A stretch of DNA of 64,000 bases from Streptomyces rhizoryzae (GTDB taxonomy: Bacteria; Actinomycetota; Actinomycetes; Streptomycetales; Streptomycetaceae), in the NCBI RefSeq assembly GCF_023155275.1, contig NZ_JALMUV010000001.1:124001-188000 (forward strand), given 5' to 3'. Under the pieces are notes generated by a model. That model was not told the DNA's origin. It saw only the letters and a program-made list of their open reading frames with translations, and made no database searches. Of this stretch, positions 35,146 through 43,813 are shown piece by piece. A program made the position numbers and the translations under genes. Each line of letters starts with the position of its first letter. Within the stretch, counting starts at the first letter, position 1.

Positions 35146-35883
35146 ATGACCGCACATCGCATCCTTTCCTGGACCCCAGACGCCGTGGTCTTCGACTGCG
35201 ACGGCACGTTGATGGACACCGAACGCCACTGGGTGGACGCCCGTGACGCGGTACTGCGCGAATACGGCTGCACCCCCGCCCCCGGCTTCGCCGAGCAGGC
35301 CAGAGGGCTGCACTACACCGCCTGCGGACGGCTGATGGCCGACGCGGCCGGCCGCCCCGAGCTGGCCGACGAACTCACCGACGCCCTGCTCGACCGCTTC
35401 CGCCGGCTGGTCGCGGCGGATCCGGCCACCATGCCGGGCGCCCCCGAACTGGTCCGCAGCGCCGCGCGGTTCGCGCCGCTGGCGGTGGCCAGCAACTGCC
35501 CGCTGGAGGTCGTCGAGTCCTGCCTGGACATGGCCGGGCTGCGGCAGTTCTTCGGCCACATCGTGGTGCCGGACGACACCACGAGACCCAAACCCCATCC
35601 GGACGTCTATCTCACCGCGGCCCGGCTCTGCGGGGTCACACCGGACCGCGCGCTGGCCGTCGAGGACTCGCAGTGCGGCATCCAGGCCGCCGCGGCGGCC
35701 GGACTGCGGGTGATCGGCGTCGGCCCGCGGCCCAGCGGCCGGGAGGCCGCCCCCGCCGACTGGTGGGTGCGGTCGCTCGCCGAACCGGCCGTGCAGGGCT
35801 GGGCCGGTGCCCGGATCCCCGCCCAGGGCGGCGGCCCCGGGCCCGCCGGCAACAGCCACCGCAACGGCAGCGGCGCGGCCTGA
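35146..35883 (+). CDS. HAD-superfamily phosphatase
   Basis: A 245-residue HAD enzyme with motif I VFDCDGTLMDTE, motif II VASNCPLEVV, the motif III Lys in TRPKPHPDVYL, motif IV LAVEDSQCGIQAA, and a helical cap between motifs I and II. A low-complexity Gly/Pro tail follows. Its position after the AfsA gene is suggestive because butyrolactone synthesis needs a phosphate removed from a phosphorylated butenolide intermediate, but HAD enzymes are very common and this role is unproven. Confidence 0.85.
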   Translation: MTAHRILSWTPDAVVFDCDGTLMDTERHWVDARDAVLREYGCTPAPGFAEQARGLHYTACGRLMADAAGRPELADELTDALLDRFRRLVAADPATMPGAPELVRSAARFAPLAVASNCPLEVVESCLDMAGLRQFFGHIVVPDDTTRPKPHPDVYLTAARLCGVTPDRALAVEDSQCGIQAAAAAGLRVIGVGPRPSGREAAPADWWVRSLAEPAVQGWAGARIPAQGGGPGPAGNSHRNGSGAA

Positions 35884-36114
35884 GCGGCCGGTAACCCACG
35901 CCCCGTGCCGGAACGTTGCTCCGCCCGGGCCGCGCGGTCGGTCCGGGCGGCGGTCACCGCTACGGGGTGCGGGCCGCCGGGGCCCGGGCACCGGCCGGCG
36001 GGCCGCGTTAGGGTGGCGGCATGCTCTGACGCCGGCCCGCAGCCCGGGCACCCCCGCCCCCTCCTTCGTCACCCGTACCGCATCCGGATCCGGACCACGA
36101 AGGAGTACCCCCTC

Positions 36115-37035
36115 ATGACCACGTCGTCCCCGATCGACGTGCCGGACGCGTTCGCCGCGTCCTACGGCGCGCACGGTGCCGCCGAGCGCGCCTGGCTCGC
36201 CGGACTCCCCGCGCTCGGCGCGGAGTTCCTCGACCGCTGGGCGCTGCGGCCGGACGGCCCCGCCCGCTACGGCATGGCCTCGCTCGTGCTGCCCGTACGG
36301 CGCGCGGACGGCACCCCGGCCGTGCTCAAGCTCCAGCGGGCCAGGGAGGAGACCACGGGCGCCACCGCCGGGCTGCGGGCCTGGTGCGGCGACGGCATCG
36401 TGCGCCTGCTCGACCACGACGAGGCGACCACCACCCAGCTGCTCGAACGGCTCGACGCCCGGCGCCCGCTGTCCTCGCTGCCCGACGCCACCGCGGCGCT
36501 GGAGATCCTGGCCGGGCTGCTGGCCCGGCTGGTGGCGGTGCCCGCCCCGCCGGGCCTGCGGCACCTCGCCGACGTCGCCGCCGACCTGCTCGCCCGGGCG
36601 CCGCGGGCCGCCCGGGCGCTCCACGACCCGGACGAGCGGCGGCTGGTGCGCACCTGCGCCGCCGCGGTGGCCGAACTGCTGGGCGAGAGCGGGGACCGGC
36701 TGCTGCACTGGGACCTGCACTACGACAACGTGCTGGCCGGGGAGCGCGAGCCGTGGCTGGCCATCGATCCCGAACCCCTGGCCGGCGACCCCGGTTTCGA
36801 GCTGCTGCCGGCCCTGGACAACCGCTGGGCGGAGGTGGTGGCCACCGGCGACGTGCGGCGGGCGGTGCTGCGCCGCTTCGACCTGCTCACCGAGGCGGTC
36901 GGCCTGGACCGGGCCCGGGCCACCGGCTGGACGCTCGGGCGCGTCCTCCAGAACGCGGTGTGGGACGCCGAGGACGGCAGCACCGCCCTGGACCCGGCCC
37001 AGGTGGCCATCGCGGAGGCGCTGCTGAGCCGGTGA
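36115..37035 (+). CDS. Aminoglycoside/hydroxyurea phosphotransferase family, APH(6)-like kinase
   Basis: A 306-residue kinase of the APH_6_hur family (streptomycin 6-phosphotransferase relatives). The ATP-site Lys lies in AVLKLQRAREE, the catalytic loop is LLHWDLHYDNVLAGEREPWL with Asp and Asn ligands, and the metal-binding DFG-like segment AIDPEPLAGDPGFELLPA is characteristic of this group. AAGGAG precedes the ATG. It may inactivate an aminoglycoside or phosphorylate another small molecule. It lies downstream of the signalling genes, but no aminoglycoside pathway is visible here. Confidence 0.85.
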   Translation: MTTSSPIDVPDAFAASYGAHGAAERAWLAGLPALGAEFLDRWALRPDGPARYGMASLVLPVRRADGTPAVLKLQRAREETTGATAGLRAWCGDGIVRLLDHDEATTTQLLERLDARRPLSSLPDATAALEILAGLLARLVAVPAPPGLRHLADVAADLLARAPRAARALHDPDERRLVRTCAAAVAELLGESGDRLLHWDLHYDNVLAGEREPWLAIDPEPLAGDPGFELLPALDNRWAEVVATGDVRRAVLRRFDLLTEAVGLDRARATGWTLGRVLQNAVWDAEDGSTALDPAQVAIAEALLSR

Positions 37036-37154
37036 CGGACGGCCGCGGCCGGGTTCCGCGGCGCGGCGGCGGTCTGCCATGCTGCCGGGCGGGGCACTCC
37101 CCCGCCCGGCGCGGGCACCGGGCCCGCCGCGGCCGGCCGAGGAAGGGGCAGCAC

Positions 37155-37568
37155 ATGGACGACACCGGCGCACCGGGCACCGGCTCCCCACCGGACGCCG
37201 CGCGGATCGCGCTGACCGATGCGGCCGCCGCACTGCTGCGGTCGCTGCGCGCCCGGCACGGGCCGCTGATGTTCCATCAGTCCGGCGGCTGCTGCGACGG
37301 GAGCGCGCCGATGTGCTATCCCGCCGGGGAGTTCCGGACCGGCGCGTCGGACGTGCTGCTGGCACGGCTGGCGGTGGCCGGGGTGCCGGAGCCGGTGGAC
37401 TTCTGGATGTCGGCCGAGCAGTTCGCCCGCTGGCGGCACACCCATCTGACGGTGGACGTCGTACCGGGGCGGGGCAGCGGCTTCTCGCTGGAGGCGCCGG
37501 ACGGGGTGCGCTTCCTGATCCGCTCGCGGCTCCTGACCGAGGAGGAGCGGGTGCGGCTCGGCGGCTGA
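37155..37568 (+). CDS. DUF779 domain-containing protein
   Basis: A 137-residue protein with the DUF779 block MFHQSGGCCDGSAPMCY and the later DFWMSAEQFARW and FSLEAPDGVRFLIRSR. The three cysteines suggest a metal or redox site. DUF779 genes usually sit beside aldehyde dehydrogenase genes; none is seen here. GGAAGGGG precedes the ATG. Confidence 0.88.
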   Translation: MDDTGAPGTGSPPDAARIALTDAAAALLRSLRARHGPLMFHQSGGCCDGSAPMCYPAGEFRTGASDVLLARLAVAGVPEPVDFWMSAEQFARWRHTHLTVDVVPGRGSGFSLEAPDGVRFLIRSRLLTEEERVRLGG

Positions 37569-37590
37569 GCGGCGGTCCCGCGGCGGCATG

Positions 37591-37630
37591 GGTGAGGCCC
37601 CGCGCACGGGGGAGAACGCGGGGCCTCACC
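37591..37630. terminator. Bidirectional hairpin terminator, 14-bp perfect stem
   Basis: GGTGAGGCCCCGCG (37591-37604), 12-base loop, CGCGGGGCCTCACC (37617-37630), between convergent genes. Confidence 0.85.
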
Positions 37631-37727
37631 GGGAACAACGGGCGGCGGAGCGCCGGGGTTCCCGGTCGGCGCGGAATCCGCGGAAATTTTTTCCGCCGGC
37701 CCGGACGCGCCCGGGAGCCCGCGCCCC

Positions 37728-38675
37728 TTACGGTTCGTCCTGGACCAGCCGTTCCAGGAGTTCCTGGAACTCGCGGTCCACCACCACCCGCAGGCCGTCG
37801 CCGTCCGGTTCGCTCAGCGGGGTCATCATTCCGCGGCGCCACCAGTAGACCCGGGGGCTGATCGCGCCCGCCGCGTCCTCGTGGCCGGCCGCCGCGAACT
37901 GCGCCATCGACTGGAGCGCCGGGATGACCTGGGCGTCCTGGATGCGGTGGAAGGCCAGCTGGTGGCGGAAGGGCAGGGCGACCAGGGCGCCGTCCGGGGT
38001 GAGGCCGGTGCCCAGCAGGCGCTCGACGAGGTCCTCCAGGACCAGGACGCGGCTGGCCGTGAAGAAGGAGTCGCCGAGCAGCACCTCGAACGCCGAGCCG
38101 TCGCCGCGCCGCACCGTCTCGTGCCCTTCGACGGGCAGGGCGCGGAGGTTGTTCATCGCCCGGATGCGGAGTTCGGCGACGTCGCCGAGGTCGGCGAGCG
38201 AGTCCTCGCTGAGCATCTGCACCGCCTCGGGCAGGTCCAGGGCGAGCACTTCGCGCAGCCCGGGGGCCGGCTGGCGGCCGTAGCGGAAGGAGTCGGAGGC
38301 GGGCAGCGTCTCCTGGGCGACGATGCGGGGGTAGAGGCAGGCGCGGATCTCGTCCTGGGAGAGGATCTCCAGCGGCTGCGGGCCGTCCATGGTGCGCAGC
38401 ACCTTGCCGACGTGGTCGCGGATCAGGGCGGGCCAGCTGCGCTCGCCGCGCCGGTCGCGGTGGCAGACGGCGGCCAGATTGCCCAGGCCGAACTGGCGGC
38501 CGGCGGAGTCGGTGACCACCCCGGCGTACGCGGTGACCTCCAGGCCGCGCTCGGCGAACGCCTGCCGGACCTGGGATCTGAAGACCCGCCCCTCGCGTTC
38601 GGAGAAGAAGCTGAACTCCTCGTCGCGTGCGAGGTCGCGGGGATCCCGCTTCGGTCCTCGGCGGAACAGACCCAT
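37728..38675 (-). CDS. DUF1444-like conserved protein
   Basis: A 315-residue soluble protein with no signal peptide. It resembles YtpQ/DUF1444 proteins: GRQFGLGNLAAVCH early, then LDLPEAVQMLSEDSLADLGD, ELRIRAMNNLRALP and LVALPFRHQLAFHRI. The biochemical role is unknown. It starts with ATG at 38675 after GGAGGAAG. It converges on DUF779 with the strong hairpin between them and lies on the same strand as the LPMO gene 178 bases upstream. Confidence 0.7.
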   Translation of the reverse strand: MGLFRRGPKRDPRDLARDEEFSFFSEREGRVFRSQVRQAFAERGLEVTAYAGVVTDSAGRQFGLGNLAAVCHRDRRGERSWPALIRDHVGKVLRTMDGPQPLEILSQDEIRACLYPRIVAQETLPASDSFRYGRQPAPGLREVLALDLPEAVQMLSEDSLADLGDVAELRIRAMNNLRALPVEGHETVRRGDGSAFEVLLGDSFFTASRVLVLEDLVERLLGTGLTPDGALVALPFRHQLAFHRIQDAQVIPALQSMAQFAAAGHEDAAGAISPRVYWWRRGMMTPLSEPDGDGLRVVVDREFQELLERLVQDEP

Positions 38676-38853
38676 TCTTCCTCCCGGCTGCGGCCGGCCG
38701 CATCGGCCCTTGAATGCGCCGATGGTAACGGGTGGCCCTGACCGCGGCGCCGCCCCGCGGCCGGGGACGGGCCGCGGGGCGACGGGTGGTGCCGGTGAGC
38801 GGAGGTGAGCGGAGAGGGGGAAGGGGGAAGGCCGGTGCGGGGGTGCGGTCCGG

Positions 38854-39369
38854 TCAGTTGATGGTGACGTCGATGCAGGCGTAGAAGGCGTTGGCGGTGT
38901 CGGCGATGTTCCAGACCGCCAGGATCTTCTGCTTGCCCTTGATGCCGCCGAAGTTGACGGTGTGCGAGACCTCGGCCGGGGGCTGCTTGCCGCCGCCGCT
39001 GATCTCGGCGACCTTCTGCCCGTTGGCGAAGTACTGCCAGTTGCTGGTGGCGTGCCGGGCCGTGAAGCGCCAGGTGAAGGTCTGGGTGCTGCTGATCGGG
39101 GTGACCTTCCAGCCCTTGGCGTCGTCGTCGAGGTCGGCGAACTGGCTGTTGCCGCCGCTGCAACTGGTCAGGCCCTTGGGCCCTTCGACGCTCTGCGGCT
39201 CCCACTTGATGGGGCCGCAGTTGACGGTGCCGGCCGCGCACTGGGCCTGCCGGCTGGGCGGGGAGGAGACGTAGCCGTGCGCGCTGGCCGGGCCGGCCGG
39301 CAGGCTGACCACGAGGAGGGGGGCGATGCCGGCGCCGATGGCGAGGGCCAGCCTTCTTTTCTTGTTCAT
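38854..39369 (-). CDS. Lytic polysaccharide monooxygenase, AA10 family
   Basis: A 171-residue secreted copper enzyme. The signal peptide ends PASA with cleavage before His, so the mature protein begins HGYVSSPPSRQ with the N-terminal copper-brace His. The second brace His lies in RFTARHATSNWQYF. The catalytic domain ends with AFYACIDVTIN and no carbohydrate module follows, so this is a minimal chitin- or cellulose-active AA10. AAAGGGTT precedes the ATG. A DasR-like site about 50 bases upstream suggests control by N-acetylglucosamine. Confidence 0.92.
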   Translation of the reverse strand: MNKKRRLALAIGAGIAPLLVVSLPAGPASAHGYVSSPPSRQAQCAAGTVNCGPIKWEPQSVEGPKGLTSCSGGNSQFADLDDDAKGWKVTPISSTQTFTWRFTARHATSNWQYFANGQKVAEISGGGKQPPAEVSHTVNFGGIKGKQKILAVWNIADTANAFYACIDVTIN

Positions 39370-39419
39370 GTCAACCCTTTCGCGTAGGGGGGTGGATGAC
39401 GCGAGGGTGTACCGAGGGG

Positions 39420-39435
39420 ATTGGTCTAGACTTAA
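39420..39435. promoter_or_regulatory. DasR-responsive (dre)-like element
   Basis: ATTGGTCTAGACTTAA contains the core TGGTCTAGAC of the streptomycete dre consensus. The left half matches well and the right half is degenerate. It lies 51 bases upstream of the LPMO start, which suits chitin-responsive control by the GntR regulator DasR. Confidence 0.6.
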
Positions 39436-39453
39436 CGTGCTGACCGCGTACCG

Positions 39454-40482
39454 TCAAGAGGTCGGACGCGTACCGGGGGCACTGGACGCCCGGACCACCA
39501 GTTCCGGGGCGAGCCGCACCGTGCGGACCGGGCGGCGGGGGCCGGGCACCGGCGCGCCTGCCGGACGGCGCACCAGCAACCGCGCGGCCTCGGCGGCGAG
39601 TTCGGCGACCGGCTGGCGGACGGTGGTGAGCGCCGGATCGGCGAGCCCGGCCAGCGGGATGTCGTCGAAGCCGGTGACCGCGACGTCCCCGGGGACCTCC
39701 GCGCCGAGTTGCCGCAGGCGTTGCAGCGCACCGGCCGCGATCAGGTCGTTGGCGCACACCACGGCGTCCGGCCGGGCGGGCCAGAGGCGGTCGACGGCGG
39801 CCCGGCCCCACTCCACCGAGAAGTCGCCGAGCACCGCGCGTTCCGGCGCGGCCGGGTCCAGGGCGGCCGCGCCCGCCGCGTAGGCCGCGCGCCGCTCGGC
39901 CGCCGCCGAGGCGGTCCCGGCCGCGCCGATGAAGCAGGGGCGGCGGCGGCCGGTGGCGGCCAGGTGGTCCAGCACGAGGGCCATGCCGGCGGCGTTGTCG
40001 ACCGCGACCGAGTCGGCGACACCGGGGCCGCAGCCGCGGTCCAGCAGCACCAGCGGCACCCGCGCCGCGGCGGCGGCCACCGCCTCCCGGCTGCGCCGCT
40101 CGTCGACCGGGATCAGCAGCAGGGCGTCCACCCGGCGGCCGAGCAGCGCGCCGATCCGGGCGGCCTCGGTCGCCGGGTCGTCGTCGCAGTCGGCGAGCAG
40201 CACGGCCCGGCCCGCGGCGTGCAGCGCGTGCTCCAACTCCCGTACGAGGGTGGGGAAGAAGGGGTTGGTGATCTGCGGGAGGACCAGGCCGACGGTGCCG
40301 GTGGAGCGGCTGCGCAGGGCGCGGGCGACCTCGTTGGGGCGGTAGCCCAGGCGCTCCGCCGCCTCGCGTACGGCACGGGCGGTCTCGGCGCCGACCGGGC
40401 GGGTGCCGGCCAGCACCCGGGAGACGGTGGCGACGGAGCAGCCCGCCGCCCGCGCGACGTCCCGCAAGGTCACTTCGGCCAC
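39454..40482 (-). CDS. LacI family transcriptional regulator
   Basis: A 342-residue regulator: helix-turn-helix VTLRDVARAAGCSVATVSRVLAGTR, hinge helix NEVARALRSRSTGTVGLVLP, then a periplasmic-binding-like effector domain ending PALTTVRQPVAELAAEAA. GTG 40482 follows GGAAGGG at nine bases; the frame is open upstream to 40551. It is divergent from a nucleoside hydrolase/MFS operon and very probably controls it, with a nucleoside or ribose derivative as inducer. Confidence 0.88.
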   Translation of the reverse strand: MAEVTLRDVARAAGCSVATVSRVLAGTRPVGAETARAVREAAERLGYRPNEVARALRSRSTGTVGLVLPQITNPFFPTLVRELEHALHAAGRAVLLADCDDDPATEAARIGALLGRRVDALLLIPVDERRSREAVAAAAARVPLVLLDRGCGPGVADSVAVDNAAGMALVLDHLAATGRRRPCFIGAAGTASAAAERRAAYAAGAAALDPAAPERAVLGDFSVEWGRAAVDRLWPARPDAVVCANDLIAAGALQRLRQLGAEVPGDVAVTGFDDIPLAGLADPALTTVRQPVAELAAEAARLLVRRPAGAPVPGPRRPVRTVRLAPELVVRASSAPGTRPTS

Positions 40483-40546
40483 GGCGGCGTGCCCTTCCAC
40501 TACGGGGCGGCGGGCCGCTCGGACGGCGCCGTCCCGGAACGATGGC

Positions 40547-40692
40547 GGCAAACGTTATCACCGCCCGTGCACAGACGTACCAGTTCCGTGCCGTCGGTAC
40601 CAGCAGCTGAGCAGGTCGCCTGGCTCACACTTCCTTGACATTTCATTGACATCTCCGCGCGGGATGGGCGAAATTTCCGGAGAACGTTTTCC
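40547..40692. promoter_or_regulatory. Two AACGTT-centred LacI-type operator candidates
   Basis: Site 1 is CAAACGTTATC, centred on 40551-40556. Site 2, GGAGAACGTTTTCC (40679-40692), is palindromic at 12 of 14 positions. They are 132 bases apart in the LacI/nucleoside-hydrolase divergent region, with two TTGACA hexamers (40635-40640 and 40646-40651) between them. Confidence 0.6.
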
Positions 40693-40819
40693 CTGGGTAG
40701 CAGCCCCCGGTGCCCGCACCGGCTCCACCGGAGCGGCTGACGCCGCGCCCCTGGTCGGGACGCACCGGAGATCGAGTTCACCCCGCTTGACCGTCCCGCA
40801 GAGCAAAGGGGCTCTCCCG

Positions 40820-41767
40820 TTGGCCAGAAAGATCATCCTCGACTGCGACCCGGGGCATGACGACGCGATCGCCATGCTCCTGGCCCACGGCAATCCCGAC
40901 GTGGAGCTGGTCGCCGTGACGACCGTGGTCGGGAACCAGACGCTGGAGAAGGTGACCCGCAACGCGCTGTCGGTGGCGGCCATCGCCGGCATCACCGGTG
41001 TGCCGTTCGCCGCGGGCAACCCGCGGCCGCTGGTCCGGTCCATCGAGACCGCTCCGGACATCCACGGCGAGACCGGCCTCGACGGGCCCGAGCTGCCCGA
41101 GCCCGCCTTCGAGCTGGACCCCCGGCACGCGGTCGACCTGATCATCGACACCGTGATGTCCCACGAGCCGGGCGAGATCACCCTCGTCCCGACGGCCGGC
41201 CTGACCAACATCGCGATGGCCGTGCGCAAGGAGCCCCGGATCGCCGAGCGGGTGCGCGAGGTCGTCCTGATGGGCGGCGGCTACCACGAGGGCAACTGGA
41301 GTGCGGTCGCCGAGTTCAACATCATCATCGACCCCGAGGCCGCGCACATCGTCTTCAACGAGAAGTGGCCGGTCACCATGGTCGGCCTGGACCTCACCCA
41401 CCAGGCGCTGGCCACCCCCGAAGTCGAGGCGCGGATCGCCGCGCTGGGCACCGGGCCGTCGAGGTTCGTGCTGGAGCTGCTCGACTTCTTCCGCGAGGCG
41501 TACCGGGAGAACCAGGGCTTCGAGTTCCCGCCGGTGCACGACCCGTGCGCGGTCGCGTACGTGATCGACCCGGACGTGATGACCGTCCGCAAGGCGCCGG
41601 TGGACATAGAGCTGCGCGGCGCGCTGACGCTGGGCATGACGGTGACCGACTTCCGCGCACCGGCGCCCGCCGACTGCCACACCCAGGTCGCGGTCGAGCT
41701 CGACCACGAGCGGTTCTGGAACCTCGTGGTGGACGCCCTGGAGCGGATCGGCGAAGGCCGGGCATGA
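40820..41767 (+). CDS. Ribonucleoside hydrolase (IunH-like)
   Basis: A 315-residue N-ribohydrolase. The calcium-binding cluster ILDCDPGHDDAIAMLLAHG lies at the N-terminus, VPTAGLTNIAMAVRKEP and MGGGYHEGNWSAVAEFNI follow, and the active-site region is VHDPCAVAYVIDP. It splits nucleosides to base and ribose in the cytoplasm. TTG 40820 has AAAGGGG at eight bases. It overlaps the MFS gene (ATGA) and is divergent from a LacI regulator, forming a salvage unit. Confidence 0.92.
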   Translation: MARKIILDCDPGHDDAIAMLLAHGNPDVELVAVTTVVGNQTLEKVTRNALSVAAIAGITGVPFAAGNPRPLVRSIETAPDIHGETGLDGPELPEPAFELDPRHAVDLIIDTVMSHEPGEITLVPTAGLTNIAMAVRKEPRIAERVREVVLMGGGYHEGNWSAVAEFNIIIDPEAAHIVFNEKWPVTMVGLDLTHQALATPEVEARIAALGTGPSRFVLELLDFFREAYRENQGFEFPPVHDPCAVAYVIDPDVMTVRKAPVDIELRGALTLGMTVTDFRAPAPADCHTQVAVELDHERFWNLVVDALERIGEGRA

Positions 41768-43200
41768 ACGTCTCCACCGCACCGCGTACCACCCTCCCCG
41801 GCGGCGGGTCCGGCGTCCGGATCGGCGTGCTGGTCACGGCGCTGCTCACGGCCTGTTTCGCCTTCCAGCTGAACGCCAGCATGCTCAGCCCGGCGCTGAA
41901 GAGCATCGAGGACTCGCTCGGTGCCAGCTCCGCCGAGGTGGGCATGACCCAGACCGCGTTCTTCACCTCCGCGGCGCTGTTCTCACTGTTCCTGCCCCGG
42001 CTGGGCGATGTGCTCGGCCGGCGCCGGGTGCTGGCCGGGATGCTCGCCCTGATGGCGGTCGGCTGCGTCGTCGCGGCGCTGGCGACCGGCATCCCGATGC
42101 TGTTCGCCGGGCGGATCATCCAGGGCGTCAGCGGACCGGTGGTCCCGCTGTGCCTGATCATGCTGCGGGTCGAGGTCAAGGAGCCGAAGAAGTACGGCAC
42201 GCTGCTGGGCGTGATCACCGCCGTGAACGGCGGGATCGCCGGTGTCGACTCGCTGGCCGGCGGCTACCTCGCCGACCACCACGGCTTCCAGTCGGTGTTC
42301 TGGGCGATGGCGGTGGTCGCCGCCGTGGCGACCTGCCTGGTGGCCACGCTGACCCCGGAATCCACGGCGCAGGCGGCGTCCCGGATGGACTGGCCGGGCG
42401 TCGCGCTGCTGGTCGTCTCGGTCGGCGCGCTGCTCATCGCCCTCAACGAGGCGGGCAAGCTCGCGGCCGCCAACTGGGCGCTGATCGCCGTCCTGCTCGT
42501 GCTGGCGGCCGGCGCGTTCGCGCTGTTCTGGCGGACCGAGGACCGCAGCCGGCACCCGCTGGTGGCCACCCGGCACCTCAAGCAGCGCGCCACCTGGTCG
42601 CTGCTGCTGACCACGGTGCTGACCATGACCGGTGTGTTCGCCGTGATGAACGGCCTGATCCCGGCCTTCGCCCAGGACGCCCGGGCGGGCCTGGGGATGT
42701 CCGCCGAGCAGTCCGCGTGGTGGACGCTGTCGCCGTACGCGCTGGCGGGTCTCGCCATGGGCCCGGTGGCCGGCCGGCTGGCCGCGACCTTCGGCTACGG
42801 CCGGGTCCTGCGGCTGGGGCTCTTCGGGTCCGTGGGGTCGGTGGTGCTGATGCTGCTGACCATGCACAGCCAGTCGCACGTGCTGCTGCTGGTGACCTCG
42901 CTGCTGGTCGGCATCACGTACGCGGGCGTGGCCAACATCGTCCTCAACGGGCTCGGCATCGTCCTCTCCCCCGGCGAGAACCCCGGCTTCCTGCCCGGTC
43001 TGAACGCGGGCGCCTTCAACCTCGGCGCGGGGCTGAGCTTCGCGGCGCTGTATGCGGTCAAGACCGCGCTGACGCCCGCCGACCCGGCCTCGGCCGGCGG
43101 CTACACCGCGGGCCTGATCGCGGGTGTGGTGATCCTGGCGCTGGCGATCGCCGCGTCGTTCCTGATCCCGAAGCCGGTGGCCGCCGAGGCGCAGGACTGA
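41764..43200 (+). CDS. MFS transporter (probable nucleoside permease)
   Basis: A 478-residue major facilitator protein with 14 predicted helices of the DHA2 type. Motif A-like FLPRLGDVLGRRRVL lies after helix 2 and GRIIQGVSGPVVPL in helix 4. It is translationally coupled to the nucleoside hydrolase, so nucleoside uptake is the likely role; drug export is the main alternative given the DHA2 topology. A 19-bp hairpin follows. Confidence 0.85.
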   Translation: MNVSTAPRTTLPGGGSGVRIGVLVTALLTACFAFQLNASMLSPALKSIEDSLGASSAEVGMTQTAFFTSAALFSLFLPRLGDVLGRRRVLAGMLALMAVGCVVAALATGIPMLFAGRIIQGVSGPVVPLCLIMLRVEVKEPKKYGTLLGVITAVNGGIAGVDSLAGGYLADHHGFQSVFWAMAVVAAVATCLVATLTPESTAQAASRMDWPGVALLVVSVGALLIALNEAGKLAAANWALIAVLLVLAAGAFALFWRTEDRSRHPLVATRHLKQRATWSLLLTTVLTMTGVFAVMNGLIPAFAQDARAGLGMSAEQSAWWTLSPYALAGLAMGPVAGRLAATFGYGRVLRLGLFGSVGSVVLMLLTMHSQSHVLLLVTSLLVGITYAGVANIVLNGLGIVLSPGENPGFLPGLNAGAFNLGAGLSFAALYAVKTALTPADPASAGGYTAGLIAGVVILALAIAASFLIPKPVAAEAQD

Positions 43201-43225
43201 CCTGGCCCGGCGCCGCACCGACCGA

Positions 43226-43271
43226 CCCGCCGCCCGCCGCTCCCCGGATCCCGGGAGCGGCGGGCGGCGGG
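43226..43271. terminator. Very strong hairpin terminator, 19-bp perfect stem
   Basis: Arms 43226-43244 and 43253-43271 are perfect complements with an 8-base loop, after the nucleoside operon. Confidence 0.9.
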
Positions 43272-43380
43272 GTGTTCGGGCCCCGCCTGCGTGGTACGCG
43301 TCCCCCGTACCCCTCCTCCGCCGTGTTGTCAGGGCGGGGGGAAAAGGGAGACTGGAACAGAAGGCAACGGAGGCAGCGTC

Positions 43381-43791
43381 ATGGAACACGGTATGGACAA
43401 GACCGGTCCCGCCCGGGACGACATGATGAAGAAGCAGCTTCGGAGCCAGATGGCCGCGGACCGTTCGCTGCGCGCGGACGAGAGCCGGGACCTGGAGCCG
43501 GCCGGTGAGGACCAGCCGGCGGTGGCACCGGCACCGGAGAGCACCTACCGCGGCGGCACGCCGCACGGGATGTCCGAAGAGGACGTGGGGCTCCGCTCGG
43601 AGCTGGCGCAGTACCTGGGCCGCAGCGTCTACCCGGCCGAGCGGGGCGACATCATCCGCGCCCTGCGCCGCAACCACGCACCGGACCGCCTGGTGTCGAT
43701 GGCCGAGCACCTGCCCGCCCACCACCGGTACAGCAATGTGCAGGGAATCGCCGAATCGCTCGGGCTGGGCACCGAGGACCGGCGCTCCTGA
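43381..43791 (+). CDS. DUF2795 domain-containing protein
   Basis: A 136-residue acidic protein with a disordered N-terminal half and a C-terminal DUF2795 domain (LAQYLGRSVYPAERGDIIRA, then APDRLVSMAEHLPAHHRYSNVQGIAESLG). The family is typical of actinobacteria; the function is unknown. GGAGG precedes the start; ATG 43393 is an alternative. Confidence 0.88.
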   Translation: MEHGMDKTGPARDDMMKKQLRSQMAADRSLRADESRDLEPAGEDQPAVAPAPESTYRGGTPHGMSEEDVGLRSELAQYLGRSVYPAERGDIIRALRRNHAPDRLVSMAEHLPAHHRYSNVQGIAESLGLGTEDRRS

Positions 43792-43813
43792 GGGCAGAGG
43801 AGGAGGGCGGCAG

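Noticed and set aside
35884..36114. TTAGGGT followed by ATG, resembling a leaderless gene start near 36008-36023
   Set aside because: The ATG is followed two codons later by TGA, so no protein is encoded there.
35050..38703. A 1217-codon minus-strand open frame
   Set aside because: It crosses three plus-strand genes with clear families plus the DUF1444-like gene in another frame; the composition is Arg/Pro/Gly filler.
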